Shown here piece after piece: positions 28,391 to 40,740 of a stretch of DNA of 64,000 nucleotides. Position 1 is the first letter of the stretch. The number at the start of each line of letters is the position of its first letter. The translations under genes and the position numbers were made by a program. The stretch is from Albula goreensis (Eukaryota > Chordata > Actinopteri > Albuliformes > Albulidae), in assembly GCA_022829145.1 (NCBI GenBank), contig CM040741.1:53597680-53661679 (forward strand). Direction: 5' to 3'. The notes below the pieces were generated by a model. The model saw only the letters and a list, made by a program, of their open reading frames with translations, ran no database searches and was not told the origin of the DNA.

Positions 28391-28699
28391 CACAGCATCA
28401 TTGTTACTGCACCACGTGCATTTTAACAGTGTTTTACAACACATTCAGCTTAATAGGTGGAACCACAGAAGACTATTTAAAATTCTTTTATCTGTGTTTA
28501 CATTCCTAAGTTTGGACTGTTCTTTTTTAATTAAAGTTGGTGGAAAACGGGCACTGTCTTGCACTCTGCAACAGCAGCTGGTGAACGTCAAAGAGTTAAT
28601 TAGGGATTCATGCAGGGGTCTTTCTCTCCATTTTCATTAGCTTTTTGATAATGTTCTGGCACTGGTCCTAAAACCTAAGAAAAAAGTCATTTTTCTGCC

Positions 28700-28930
28700 A
28701 TGATTAGCAAATTCCATATGTCTGAAATATAATAAACGATGGTTTGGGGGACAAGGAGGGGGCGCCGGCTAAGACGCCAAACGATCTTGAAACAGAATGA
28801 TCTCATCCAGAAATGAGAGCTGTCTTGAACAAAGAGGTAGAGAGTTTCTAATCCCTCTGCCATTGCGCCATGCACGCTGGGGACTGTATTTGAGCCTGAA
28901 AATCCAGTGTGATTAATGAACACTGTCCTC
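28700..28930. promoter_or_regulatory. Candidate conserved noncoding block C
   Basis: Repeat-free stretch with gcgccggctaagacgccaaa, tctcatccagaaatgagagc and gtgattaatgaacactg. Composition is unlike the surrounding intron. The short minus-strand frame over it has no recognisable product. Confidence 0.25.
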
Positions 28931-29775
28931 TGTTCTTTCTTTCTATTTGTTGTTTGGAAATAGGCAAAATAGTGAGCTCAGCCTAACATTTGAGCACAGA
29001 TCATCATTGTCATCTTCATACTCTCTTTCGACTTTGTAAAACAGATACATATATTTTCTGCAATGAAAAGCAATTGTTTTCTGTTGAAGATGACAGTTCC
29101 ATTAATTTTCAAGCACTCAAACAAGCTATTCTTCACTTGGCCTTGGTTTCTGAACACAGCCTTGTCCTTTTGAAGGATGGTAACTTATGTTGAAACATAA
29201 AATGAAGAATGTAATAGGTATTATCTTAAGAACCTTTCAAAAAGTAATGCTTCAGACTTAATGTTACTGTATTCATGCGCTATTATATTTCTAATGGTGT
29301 AAAGTGTATTTTAGTGACACAGCTTTATAATAGCTCTTATGTTGATTAAACCCTGTGTGAGTCTCTTCCTTACCCCTTTCTCTGGCCCAACAATAAAAAG
29401 CAGAGCTCCTGTGATGTCACAAACATGGCATTTGTCTTTCATGTGCAGCTGTTGTTTTGATGCAGTTCGTGACTCCACACTGTCCACGAGTTTTAGGTGA
29501 GCGAGTTGGCCAGTGTAACCTTTGAGCCCAAATGCCAATGGCCACCTGTCCCCCTGCTTTTGTTTCTCTGTTCAAAATGTGTACACTTTCATAATGTTCA
29601 GTTTTCCACTGCCACACAGAGATAATCGCCATTCTGTTTGTCAGAGGCATTGTCATTGCTCTAATGTGCCATTACAGTCATGGTATGATGGCTTAAGTGA
29701 GCCTAAAGCAGACCGTTATTGTATCTGAGTGTAATCTCTTGACAACTTTTGGGTGGTATTAGGGTCTGAATCGTT

Positions 29776-29880
29776 TGTGCGTGTGTGTTTCTTTGTGTGT
29801 GTGTGTGTTTGCTTGCATGCATGACGTATATGTATGTAATTGCACCTCTGCATAAGTGTCCATGTATTTTGTGTGTGAGC
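29776..29880 (+). repeat. Imperfect GT repeat
   Basis: GTGTGT runs with TTTC and CATGCATG interruptions, thinning towards 29880. Confidence 0.85.
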
Positions 29881-30799
29881 ATATGTGGTTAACGACTCTC
29901 CTCTTTGATTCATGTTTGTGGGCCATGGTTTGCTACGTCCATCTGTACAGTAGATGGGACGGGATTGTAACAGAAGAACATGAAGGAGGCTGGTTTTTGG
30001 ATGGTGGTGCCCCCCTGCTTGTCTTCCTTTCTGCCTCCCTCTTTCCCGCGGGCCTCTCTTACTTTTGTGCTGACATGTGCCAGATGCATGCAGGAGCAAC
30101 CGGAAGTGGCTGCAATGTCAACCGAGGTCCTCTCTGTGCGCCCCAGCGACAGCCATCAATCCTGGGTCGGGAGAAATCACAGCAGCTAAGCCTTTGATAG
30201 CTCCCTGAGCTTTTAATCCCCCCACAGCACAATCAGAATGAAATGTTAGCTCATTGTCGCGGCTCAAACACCAGGAGACCACGACACCGCCCATCCTCCC
30301 ACTCGGTGTATCCAAACCCCCAGAGGCACAGTCCAGGATTTTCCCAACCATCTCGCTTCACTTTTGCTCTTTCTGCCTCTCCAGGCATGTCACTGTAGTT
30401 GTATTTACTGCAGGTTTACTCACAGGGTCGTGGGGTTTTCAGCATGGACTTTACACAATCAGGGAAACAGCTTTAAATCTCATCTTTCTCCATGTTTTAA
30501 AGGGGGAACAGCTGGATTTTTTTTTACTTTGAATTATTATTATGGAAAAGTAGTGGAGGACTTGAAAGCTCATAACTAAGTAAATATGATCTGTGACATC
30601 CTTTGTCTCTGGCATGCTGGGATTTGGTCTCTTGGGGGGTGAATGGTTTTAAATCCCTGCTCACCACTAGTCAGTGTTGGTAGTAGGCCACAGCTTGTGT
30701 GCCCACATGCTCTCAAAGGGCAACCTACCAGTGTGCCTGTATGGCTGTTGGTGCAGTATGTATAACCAAAGTATCAGTGGAGCAAGAGTCAAAAGCCCA

Positions 30800-30870
30800 G
30801 GATTTTGTGGCTAGAATGGAAAGATTGAAGGGTTGTTGGTTTGAATACCCAAGTGAAAAGATACCACCAC
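30800..30870 (+). repeat. Possible tRNA-like SINE head
   Basis: tgtggctagaatggaaag followed by gttggtttgaataccc resembles A and B boxes at about the right spacing. No SINE core or tail is recognised downstream. This could be chance. Confidence 0.28.
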
Positions 30871-31924
30871 TGTGCAGGGTACAGCATTTCCATACCTTCA
30901 TTAATGCAGCAGCAACAGCTGGTCGCCAAAGATCGAAAGAACAGAACTGCAGGATTTTACCATTTCCACACAAATATATAAAGTAACAATGTGATGTTTT
31001 GTGTCCAGGGGCCTTAATGCAGTCAACTGCTGTGTGCTTGAGCTAATGGGCACTGGAGGCAAACGGTATGGAGGGAAGTGAAATTTAATTAGAATAGGAA
31101 ATTGTTTTATCTGTTAGGAACGGACGGTTACTTAATTTCGTATTTCAGGATCAGAGCAAGAAGAACTAAATATACATCCAAATTTATTAGTGTCGCATGT
31201 TAAAATTATTGTTTTTTCTGTTTGCTTACAATAGAAAAATTTGAAGGGCTTAAGTGGTCCATCTGGAATAATCAACAACACAGGAGCCAGAAATTCAACA
31301 AAGGCCATTCCAAAGGAAGAGGCCAATTTTGTGTAATTTATTTATTGATTTATTTTCTTGTAGACCTGCACAAGCTGCATTATGAGCTTGAATTACTGTG
31401 ACTCTGCTTTGTGGAACCTCGTGGAGATGGCTTATCTGTAACTAAGAAACATTTGACTTTGTTTCAGCGCATTCTCAATGTGTCTTTTGGACCCGAAAGA
31501 GGGCGTGAAGTCAGTGGGGTTCTATTTGAGCAAGGTGTGTACTGCCAAGTATAACAAAATGTTCTCAATCAGAGTCCTCATTCCCTCCATGCCAATGAGG
31601 TCCCACTTCCCAGAAAGCAGGATTCTGGGAATATTGGGGAAAGAAGTGGTTTTGGGATAAAACCACACACCATTTCTAAATTTCTTACCACCACAGATTT
31701 AATCAGAAATTCCCTTGGCTCTGGTCTACCCATCAGTATGCAAAGGTGCAAAGGATGAATGCTACTTCAGCGCAATTGTGAAGATTTCAGTAAAAAAGTT
31801 TTCAGTTGGCCTGCACAGTGGCTTATCAATGACACAGTTATAGTGTGTGAATGTATCCTGTGGTCTCAGATCAAATTTGAACGATGCCATAACTAGCATT
31901 TTAATCCCACGCTATAACTGCAGC

Positions 31925-32325
31925 CTACGTCCTAGTGGCTATGGTGCTTGACCAGGGCCTGAATGTTTGGCGGTCCAAGCCCCAGAGCAGTGACAATAAG
32001 ATCAGTGCAGCTGTTGATCCACCAACCCTATGTTGTTCCTGTCCAAAGAGGGAGAGATTCAGTCGGTGGGTATGTTCGTGCCATATTGTTCTCCAGCCTC
32101 TCCTGCTGGTCAGTTGAGTGCCTGCAGTCCACCCAACACTGTGCATGTAGTGTCCTCCACTGAGTCATTGCTGTCCAACCTCAGCTTGTGGACTGTGGTG
32201 TGAAATGAAGTGGCAGCTGACATCCCCAATTTTAGAGAGCACATCTGTGCTGTCCCAAATTGACTGAGAAGGTTGTAGCAATAGGTATGGCCTGTGAAAA
32301 AAGTGACTGAAAGACGTATTCCCTC
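31925..32325 (+). repeat. tRNA-derived SINE-like composite repeat
   Basis: The head cctagtggctatggtgcttg (31931-31950) and cggtccaagcccc (31971-31983) fit A and B boxes of a fish tRNA-derived SINE, followed by acaataagatcagtgcagct as in that family. The sequence from about 32160 (stretches resembling gtgaaatgaagtggcagctg and tggcctgtgaaaaaagtgac) resembles another common fish repeat. Whether these are one element or two adjacent insertions is unclear. Confidence 0.5.
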
Positions 32326-33009
32326 TTTATGAACCAAGAATGTATCTTTTCCTCACTGCCACATCCTTTCAGTACATTTTTATGTTTCTTTAGACACCCA
32401 CCTGGGGCCACTAAAATTTGCATTGTAGTTAGTGTGGCATACACTCTAGATTTATGACAGTGTGTATGTTCATAAAAGGAAATCAACATTTGTGTGGTAA
32501 CAAACTAACAAATTCCCCAATGCTGGCTTCATGTTCATCCTTCACTCCATATATTTGACTGTCATCCTGTTTATTCGCCTGTGTGTGACTGAACGTAGGA
32601 GTGGGTTTGACCACTGTGACCAAAGAGCCCAGGTGTCTTTAATGAAGAAGAAGCAAAGTCACTCCAGCCCTGTCGTGATCTGACTTTTCTGTCCTGACGT
32701 GGGGAATGTGAAGGGCAACTGGAACCAGTGACCAGCCGATTCTGAGCGCTCCCCCGAGGGGGGTGAGGGGGTGGGGGGCATTGGGCAAGGGGAGTGTCGG
32801 TATTTTGATGCTAAAGTGATCAGACACGCTTGGCATTATACCCAGGGAGCAGTGGGGGGAAGGTGGGGGCAACCAGAGCAGACGTTTGATCCGAATGTCA
32901 CTGAAGCCGATCTCATGGAGAGGAAGGTCAGGAGTGGAGCACCTGCCACCCAGATCGGTCCGACTCAAGAAACCGCAACCTTTTACAGCCCCACCCCCAG
33001 ACTGTGGGG

Positions 33010-33011
<2 letters not shown>

Positions 33012-33056
<45 letters not shown>
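33012..33056 (+). repeat. (GT)22 microsatellite
   Basis: Longest pure dinucleotide run in the window. It is followed to about 33340 by imperfect GTGT, GTATGT and TGTGAG sequence that opens spurious His/Thr-rich frames on the minus strand. Confidence 0.97.
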
Positions 33057-33061
<5 letters not shown>

Positions 33062-34574
33062 CTGTGCATGTGCATGCATGTGTGTTTGTGTATTATTGTG
33101 TATGTATTAGTATGTGTGTGAGGGCATTTGTGTGTGAGTATATGTGAAAAGTGATAGATGTGAGTATGTGTGTGTGAGAATGTATGTGAGAGCATGTATG
33201 TGCAGGTTTTTGTGTATGTGTTAAGGGATAAATAAATGAGTGTGCAATGTTTGTGTATGTGTTTGTGCGTGTATTTGTGTGTGAGGGTATGTGTGAGAGC
33301 TTGCATGTGTTAGCATTCATATGTATGTATGTATTCATATGTATATATTTTATATATTTAACCTTTATTTACGCTCAGGAACCAACATGTATTTTGTTGT
33401 TTTGTGGATTAGTGTGCACTTGGGGTGGTGGGGGGGCTTGGTAATAGTTCTGTTGTGGCAGCAGGAAGGATGGACAAAAAGGTCTGCATTGATGACCTTG
33501 CAATGTCACAAAATTGCCCATCCATCGCCAACCAACAGAGTGTGCTAATGCGAAGTGAGGCATGATGGGGGATTGGAGGAATATGAGAGAGAACGGCCTC
33601 GCCTGCTCCTCATGTGTTTCTCCTTGGAGAGCAGAACAGTGGTGATGCACAGGCTTAATGGATATGTCTTGTTGAGATGCCACAGTTTGGGGAAATGCTG
33701 TCGGCACAGACAAAATTAGGCAGCGAATGTATGAGAGCTGCAAGCGGGACAGTGGTGCTGGAAGAACATGCCAGTAACGTGAGAGGATCTCACAGTTCCA
33801 TTCGAGGGGTTTAAAGTACCAAGTGTCCTATTTCGATGCCCCCCCACTCTCCCCATTTCAGGGACTGAAGGACAGCAGGCGCTCACTGAGGAAGTCTTGC
33901 AGAAAGATGACCTTTTAGTTGTACTTGTTTAGTCGATACAGTGCTGGGTTAGAGGCGGGAGGAGGGGCCCACATGACAGGGCCAGCAGATGCCACAGGGG
34001 CAGCATGTCTGCAAGTCTGATAAGAGTCATAGACGTGAGCTAATTGGGTTACGTGGCCATTTAATGAACTGTGTGCATGAAACTATGAGGAGTGGGGAAG
34101 GGACTGGGCAGGAGGTCAAACTTTTTGTTGTTTTGTTTTCTTAAAGCTTTTAAGTGTGTGTGGTGTGCAAAGTTTGCTAACTTTTATAGTGACCTGGAAA
34201 GCTTCTAAAGGGTGCAGGTTAAAATGAATGTCATTCAATGCCATGAAGCAGAGCATGATCCTCCAAAGAGAAAATTTCCCAGCATGAATTAAACAAGATT
34301 CCTGTCAGTGTAAAAGAATGTCTTTCATGCAAGTGCAACATTATAAACTTGAGATGGCTTAAAATCAATCTTCTCAAGTGACTGAGGTTTTGCAAAGTTT
34401 TTCTCCATCTGTGCCACATCAAGTTGCTGTTGAGAAAGTTGCTAGCTGTTCAGTGGAGCACGGAGGTAGCTCTTCCAGTCCTCTGGAGAGGGAGGGCCAT
34501 AATGTCAGTTTGCAACCGTGCGGGACGGAGCAACAAAGCCTCCCTAAACGCTTCATTAGCATCATGTGTCTGCT

Positions 34575-34634
34575 GCTCTCTCTGTCTCCCTGTCTCTCTC
34601 TGTCTGTCTCTGTCTCTCTCTCTCTCTCACTCTC
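34575..34634 (+). repeat. TC/TCTG pyrimidine tract
   Basis: Runs of TCTC with regular TGTC interruptions; an almost pure pyrimidine strand. Confidence 0.9.
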
Positions 34635-35251
34635 TGTGTTTTTATTTACTCTCGTTCTCTCTCCCCTCCCTCTGGCACTTGGTGTATGGTGGAGCTCTCT
34701 GAACCGGGAAAGGGTTAATGTTTTGTACGTGACTGTGCCGGAGTGAGCTGAATGATTATGAAACTGCCTGGTGCTTGGAACAGTTTGTCCCTATCTGTTG
34801 GCGCTCATCAAGCGAAGATGTCCGACTAGAGGGTAAACAATGGGATTTGGAAAGAGTTTTAACATTGTAAAGAATATATAAATGTTGTTTTTTTATTTGC
34901 CAGTGTGTCAGTGAATTGGTCTGTTTACTTTTTGTCTCTGTGGTATTGTGTCTGTGTGTGGGCCAGTGGTTTATGAGATTCATTCAAGCATGTGTATTGT
35001 ATTTCCAGTACTTCTCAATCAAAAGTGTTAAGCACTATGAAGGTTTGGAAAAATGGTGTCCTGCAGCATACGATGAAGTTAATTGTTATGGGCACCAAGC
35101 ATTTTTTCTCTTAGCTATGATTAATAGAATTCTTGGTAGCATGTAGTATCTGCAGCAGCTGAAAATGAGTGTTCCTGATAGTTTAACACCTCAGGCCATC
35201 TGCCTGGTGGTATCCTGATAGGAAGAGTATCATATGTTTGTGTGTGCATGT

Positions 35252-35275
35252 GAGAGAGAGAGAGAGAGAGAGAGA
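35252..35275 (+). repeat. (GA)12 microsatellite
   Basis: Pure GA run beside a high-complexity block (35285-35460). Confidence 0.95.
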
Positions 35276-38200
35276 AATGATTATACAACATAGAAGGAGC
35301 ACGCTCGATCGTCGCACGTCACCCGACACTGCTGCAGTTGGAGTTGAATTAATTATTCAAACACACCGCCTCTGATCTTGGCAGACTGCTCGGAGCTCCC
35401 CGGGTATAAACAACACCGATCGATAGCGGCACCATCTGGGACCCTGCGGATTGAAATGTATAAATGGTCAGTCAATGCAAACCAGGTCTGCGCTGTGCCT
35501 CAACCAATGTGGCTCAACACAATCGCTAAACCATCCTGCCAAAAAAGATAGTTGTTTCCTTTTCTGTCTATTTCATCTTATAGTGATCAGAGTCACTCAT
35601 CTTCTTTACCACCAGCTCACTCTACCTGTGTCAGTCACCAACAAGCTCTTTGAATACAATGTTTGTTAGCCTACGTGAATCTGACAAAAAAGCTTTTTCC
35701 TGACCAAACAAACTAAAACCCCAAAAAGGTAGTGTAGTTATTAAGGAAGCAAAAGTAACTAAATATCAGATCAGTGTTATTTTTGATGTCTTGTTGTTTC
35801 AAAGAAAAATCCCATATTTTCATTTTACATACAAATTGCACACAGATATGTGCTCTGAGTATGATTTATGGAACCTTAATGAGTTGAACAAAACTTTCAT
35901 AAATTACATTTACACCTTAAAACAAATTTAAATTTGTCCAGTTACTTTATGTCAGACACACTCATGCAGTCTATTTCCGCTTCACCTAATTACAATATTG
36001 ATGGATGACAATTTACTGTACTGTGCTAATCTGTGGGGTTGCTATCAACATCGTAGGCTGTGATTTCATGCCTTGAGCTATACTAAGTCTATATATGTTA
36101 TTTGTTACATCTTTAAGATCATTTAGATCATCCAGTTTTGTGAACAACTTCCCCCTCACAGAACTGTAAATCAGCAGATATGGAAGACACTGATCGCTGA
36201 TGGTGGCATCTGCGTCATCTCCGCAGCAAACTGTTTGCATACACCAAGTTTATTTTTAATACAAAACCCATTTTCAGTGAAATCACAGAAATGTTTTTAA
36301 GGGCTTGGTAAGTCCTACACATGTAAAAGTGCTAAACAAGTAAAAAAATGGGTGTTTAAAAAATCTTTAAGCAGGGGGCCCATGTAGAAAGCTGATTAAG
36401 CAGGTACCCCCATTGGGGGGCCCCATGCCGCCCCCCAGTCCCTCAGGTTGAGGGGGCTCACAGACATCCTGCCGTCTGGCGATACCTGCCGTTTTAACGA
36501 GAGCCGAGACTCGGCATGCCAACACTTTAAATCACCATCAATAAAAGTTAAAGACCAGGGAACAGCAAGGCAGAAAACACAATTCACACAGTTCTTTCAT
36601 TCATAACACCTCTCACTCCTTTTTTTAGACCCAGACTGTCGCAATATATACAGTTAACATTCAAAAAAGCTACACCTTACACTTCCCTGCTGTCAAATGT
36701 TTCCCTCTTTTGGTAAGTGCTGAAAATTGTAGCACGTTATGGACAGAAAAATTGACATCATTTGAAAATCTTTTGAAATGGAAAGCAAATTTTTGTGGGG
36801 ATTTAAATATCCAAAGTGTTTTATGTTCTTTTGCTCTCCCTCACTTTGTCAGAATACCAAAAAGTCACCAAAAAGGAAGGGACTTTTGTCTTTGCAATGA
36901 TTTGCATTTTACTCTGCTCACTGGTTGTATAGCTTTCTGTCACACTTTCCTCTTCAGTCATCTATTAGTATATCATTCAGTATGTATTATTATTGCCGAC
37001 AGAAGTAAAACAAAGTGCATATTCATTTAACTGGGCACATATTCAGTGATTTCTGGCACACTTCATCAGTCTGAAAGATGTAGTGGAGTGGGATCTCTGC
37101 AGCACAGGATTGGAGGGGTGCTGTGGAGTTAGGCTGAGCATATTTCTAATCCCCACTGTAATGTTTACTCCTCTTGTTCAGTGCACGGATCTCGGAGTAG
37201 CATTCTTCAGGAAATGGGGGACTTGGGCCTTCCTGTTTGTGCTGAGAAACCAGGGAAAGGTTTAAAAGTGAGGGGAAATCTGTAGTACACATGCAAAACA
37301 CACACACACATTTGCCACAAATGTTTTCCACTGTTATCTCACAATTAAGCATAAATATATTTTTTATTTCAATAAACAATACAAATATGATCAACTAATT
37401 AATCATTATGATAACCTTTAATTTTATCTAACTGGTAATCTAAAATTTTAAAGAGGGCTAAAGGCCCTCATTAACAAACATTATTTTGGAAGATATTGTT
37501 TTGCAATATAAACACACCTCTGTAGATATTTTCCACAGATAATTTGCTGGACATATTTTCTTGAGATTACAGACTCCAGTCTGCAGTGGAGTTTCAACTC
37601 AATCAACCCTAATTAAATGAGCCCAGGTGAAAGTAATACAAGCATACGCAGTCATCTGCCCGGATTTTACAGTATAGCTCTTAAACATGCACAAAGAGGG
37701 ATGTGCTGATGAGAAAGGAATTGATGTGATCATTCTTTTTGACCCATTAAATACATTTCCCCCTATATTTGATTTGAAATCCTTTTTGATTATATCATCA
37801 CTCTCACATGAGGAAATTCTCATTTCAGTTTCATTTTATTTTTGTGTTGCACAAAAATATATATATATGCTCTATTTATCATATATGGTTTGTAATTTGC
37901 TGATATGTGTGGGTGCAACTGACCTTATTTGTGTTGTTGTTGTTCAGTCGCAGCACTTTTTTCAGCAGGAACAGAGCTTTGTATTTCTTGTAGTTTGAGA
38001 GGGCCAGGAGTATGTAAGAGACTTTTGTCTTAGTCAAACAACTCTGTGTTCTATAGGCAGGTTTTTCTAGCACAGCTCATAGTCTGGATGTCTTCACTGT
38101 GTGGCAGAGTTGCTCGGGACTACAAAGTCAACAAGAGTGGAAAAAAACCTCTTGGCTTTTGATCCTGTCTTTTGTAGATAAAATGACTGCAAATCAGTTT

Positions 38201-38389
38201 GAAAGACATTAACCTTTGCTCCTGGGTAATTCACGTTTATTTAGCGTTATTGCGTAACGGATTGGTTGAATATACAGTAAGAATTCTGATAATCTGAAGA
38301 GAGAAGGAGAGAAAAAAAGGCTGTCGCCTGTATGTTCTTGGGGCTGGGCGGAAAGATGAATTTCCTTCAGATGTTTAAGTCGATTTAAT

Positions 38390-38620
38390 TTGATTTACCC
38401 TGGATGGGCGCGTTATTTGTTAAAGAAGATGTTTGAATAAGACAGAAGTGGCATTGTGTGGCCCCACCGGGCCATGAATCAAGCACTCGGCCCGTAGGAC
38501 ACACTCACTGCATGACCTGTTACTCCCCAGTGACCCTAGCCATGCATCATGCTTCTCAGTGGCACGTCAGGGCACAATTGTGATTAGGCACTAATTGCCC
38601 CTCTACGGCTGACCGGGAAC
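38390..38620. promoter_or_regulatory. Candidate conserved noncoding block D
   Basis: Dense non-repetitive sequence with ggatgggcgcgttatttg, ccatgcatcatgc and the inverted repeat at 38570-38600. No plausible coding potential. Confidence 0.27.
38570..38600 (+). repeat. Imperfect inverted repeat in a high-complexity block
   Basis: gggcacaattgtg and cactaattgccc face each other across a 6-nt spacer (attagg). It sits in a block that otherwise looks like a regulatory-element candidate, and contains TAATT homeodomain-type cores. Confidence 0.4.
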
Positions 38621-39359
38621 TCTTCTGTTTATTTATGTGTGTCTGTTTTCCACATGTCCGTGTACTTGCATCTTGCGCAGTATGGATGGTTTTTCATGCA
38701 AAAAAAAAACCCACCAGAGGATGGAAAAGTGCCTGCTGTGTTTGTGTTTGTGCCAGAGCTGGTTTGTGAAAAGCCGTTTTGACGACGGCAGTGTGGCACA
38801 AAGCATACTCAGTGAAAGACTTTGCGCAGTGGGAGAGGGTGGCAAGGGAGCTACAAGTCAGCACTAGCTATAAGCTACCGCTGGCATCCCAATACTCAGG
38901 TGATGAACTGCACTGATTACTGATAGAGACAACTATGCATTTTCAGCCCAAGGGGCTCCCTTCTGTACATGGCTGTGTTTTAGCTGTGAGTCACATCCGA
39001 CATCCTATCTGTCACTGAATATACAATGAAAGGCATTTTACTACATTTTTCCAAGGATTCACGAAGTATTTAAGGTAACTGATATTTCATAAAAACGCAG
39101 CTGTCTTTCAAAATTCTTTTTTAATGTTATTTTCAAAATGTTTATGTAAATAGGAATATTTCCTTACATTGTTTCTTCAAAAGAAAACTTGAAAAGTGAA
39201 AAATAAAGAGATGGCTCCCTCATGTCTAGGAGGATAATGTAAACATGTCAAGATTGTAGCAAATTTGCTCAGAAAAAAAAATCAACATCGTATTCACGCA
39301 GATGTTTCAAAGTGCCATATCAGACAAAGCCAGCAGTGCAGCACTCCTACCCCCACTCC

Positions 39360-39680
39360 AGTAAAGGTTTGAGTTAGTGATTAGCTCATGGGTCAGGTTA
39401 AGGTTAATTCCAGCCTAAGATTTAACTAACACTACCAAACTCCTAGTTAGGATTAAATTAAATGATTTTGTGGTACTGGCACTTGGCATAGTGACACAGT
39501 CCCCTGAAGGGATTCCTCCCGTCACCGCTGCCACTGTCATAATTTGCTTTTAGAAGGTGGGTTTGCATTCTGATTTAATCCTATCCCCAGTCAAATGGAG
39601 ACCAGTGCGAGGGCTGAACCCATGACCTCCTGGTTCGCAGCTCATTAAGGAGCCCACTGATAGGCCTCTAATCCGTGTGG
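39360..39680 (-). repeat. tRNA-derived SINE-like element (minus strand)
   Basis: On the minus strand 39672-39600 reads like a tRNA: D-arm-like atcagtgggctcc, then a B box in gtcatgggttcagccc. A unique body follows (on the plus strand, about 39440-39600, including the TC-rich gattcctcccgtcaccg). The family is not identified; the body resembles no SINE I can name, so the call rests on the tRNA-like head. Confidence 0.4.
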
Positions 39681-39705
39681 GATGTGGAGGGTTCTCCCTC
39701 CACCT

Positions 39706-39736
39706 CCACACACACACATACACGCACACATGGAGG

Positions 39737-39765
<29 letters not shown>
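39706..39765 (+). repeat. CA microsatellite
   Basis: Short CA run, interruption, then a pure (CA)14 run at 39737-39765. It lies next to the SINE-like element on the minus strand. Confidence 0.93.
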
Positions 39766-39767
<2 letters not shown>

Positions 39768-40085
39768 ATAGCTCATAACTTTCCCTGAGGTACTCTTTCA
39801 CAGGGAGGGGGTAGGGGGGAGCTGGAACATGTGAACACTCGGCAGGGCTGTGAGAATCTGCCGATAAAGGCCCGCGTTATAATCCCTCCTAAAGCTGCTG
39901 CAAGGCGAGACCATTATTTCCTGCATACATGGGCGCCGTCCTGGTTAATAATCAATGCTCCATCTCATGCCCATTCAGTAATAACTGCAATGCTATTTGT
40001 CATTACCTTGCGTTCTTTGGAGTGCTGATTGGCAGGTCTTGGAACTGAGTGAGAGAAGAAGAGAAAGCAGCTACCTTTTTACATT

Positions 40086-40166
40086 TTCTCTCTCTCACTC
40101 TCTCTCTCTATCTCTCCCTGTCTCCCTCTCACTCTCTCTCTCCCTCCTCTCTCCCTCTCTCCTCTC
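40086..40166 (+). repeat. TC-rich tract
   Basis: TCTC and CCCTC runs, nearly all pyrimidine over 80 bp. Confidence 0.9.
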
Positions 40167-40534
40167 GGGGTTCCTGCTGGGAAGACAGCATTTGAAACAG
40201 TGGTATTTGCTGCTGCTTTAAAATAGATTTGCACTGATTCATTTTGTCTTCTGTTTTCCAAAGGCTTGACTGGAGTTTGGACTGGGAGTTCATCTAGTTT
40301 CTGTGCTTTATGAGTCCGACTTCCACGTCTGTAATTGCGGTTATGGGTGATTAAACTCTAGATGCCCCACAGAATTCCCCAGCAAGTAATTACTCAGCAT
40401 CAGGCCCCATCCTCTCCTTTCTGCCTATAATTGATTCCTATGTGTGCTTCCTTGAAATCAAGCTGATTTAGTGAGCATCGGCAAGCGTTTAGCTCAGGAT
40501 TTTTCAAAATGGAGCAGACAGAAGCCACAGAAGA

Positions 40535-40740
40535 AGGATATGTTTGTGTCTGTGTGTGCATGTGTGCATGTATGTATGTGTGTTTGCAAGTGCTCTTGTT
40601 CATGTTTATGTAAATGCGTTTGCATGTTTGTGTGTTAATAGGTTTGTGTGCACACCTGTAGGTGTGTTTGTGTGATTCTGTATTTGTATATTTGTGAGCA
40701 CACATACCTGTGTTTGTGTACACAGGTATGTGTGTATCTA
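40535..40740 (+). repeat. Imperfect GT-rich region
   Basis: GTGTG, GCATGTG and TTTGTG motifs over about 200 bp; the minus strand gives a spurious His/Thr frame. Confidence 0.82.

Larger units (their letters stand above)
28931..39359. other. Intronic DNA with SINE-like and simple repeats
   Basis: Contains the tRNA-like head at 30800, the composite SINE at 31925, the largest GT tract at 33012, the TC and GA tracts, and a non-repetitive block at 35285-35460 (ctcgatcgtcgcacgtcacc and accgatcgatagcggcacc). A G/C-homopolymer-rich patch lies at 36370-36500. No exon recognised. Confidence 0.55.

Noticed and set aside
32983..33338. His/Thr-rich minus-strand frames
   Set aside because: Direct translation of GT/CA microsatellite sequence.
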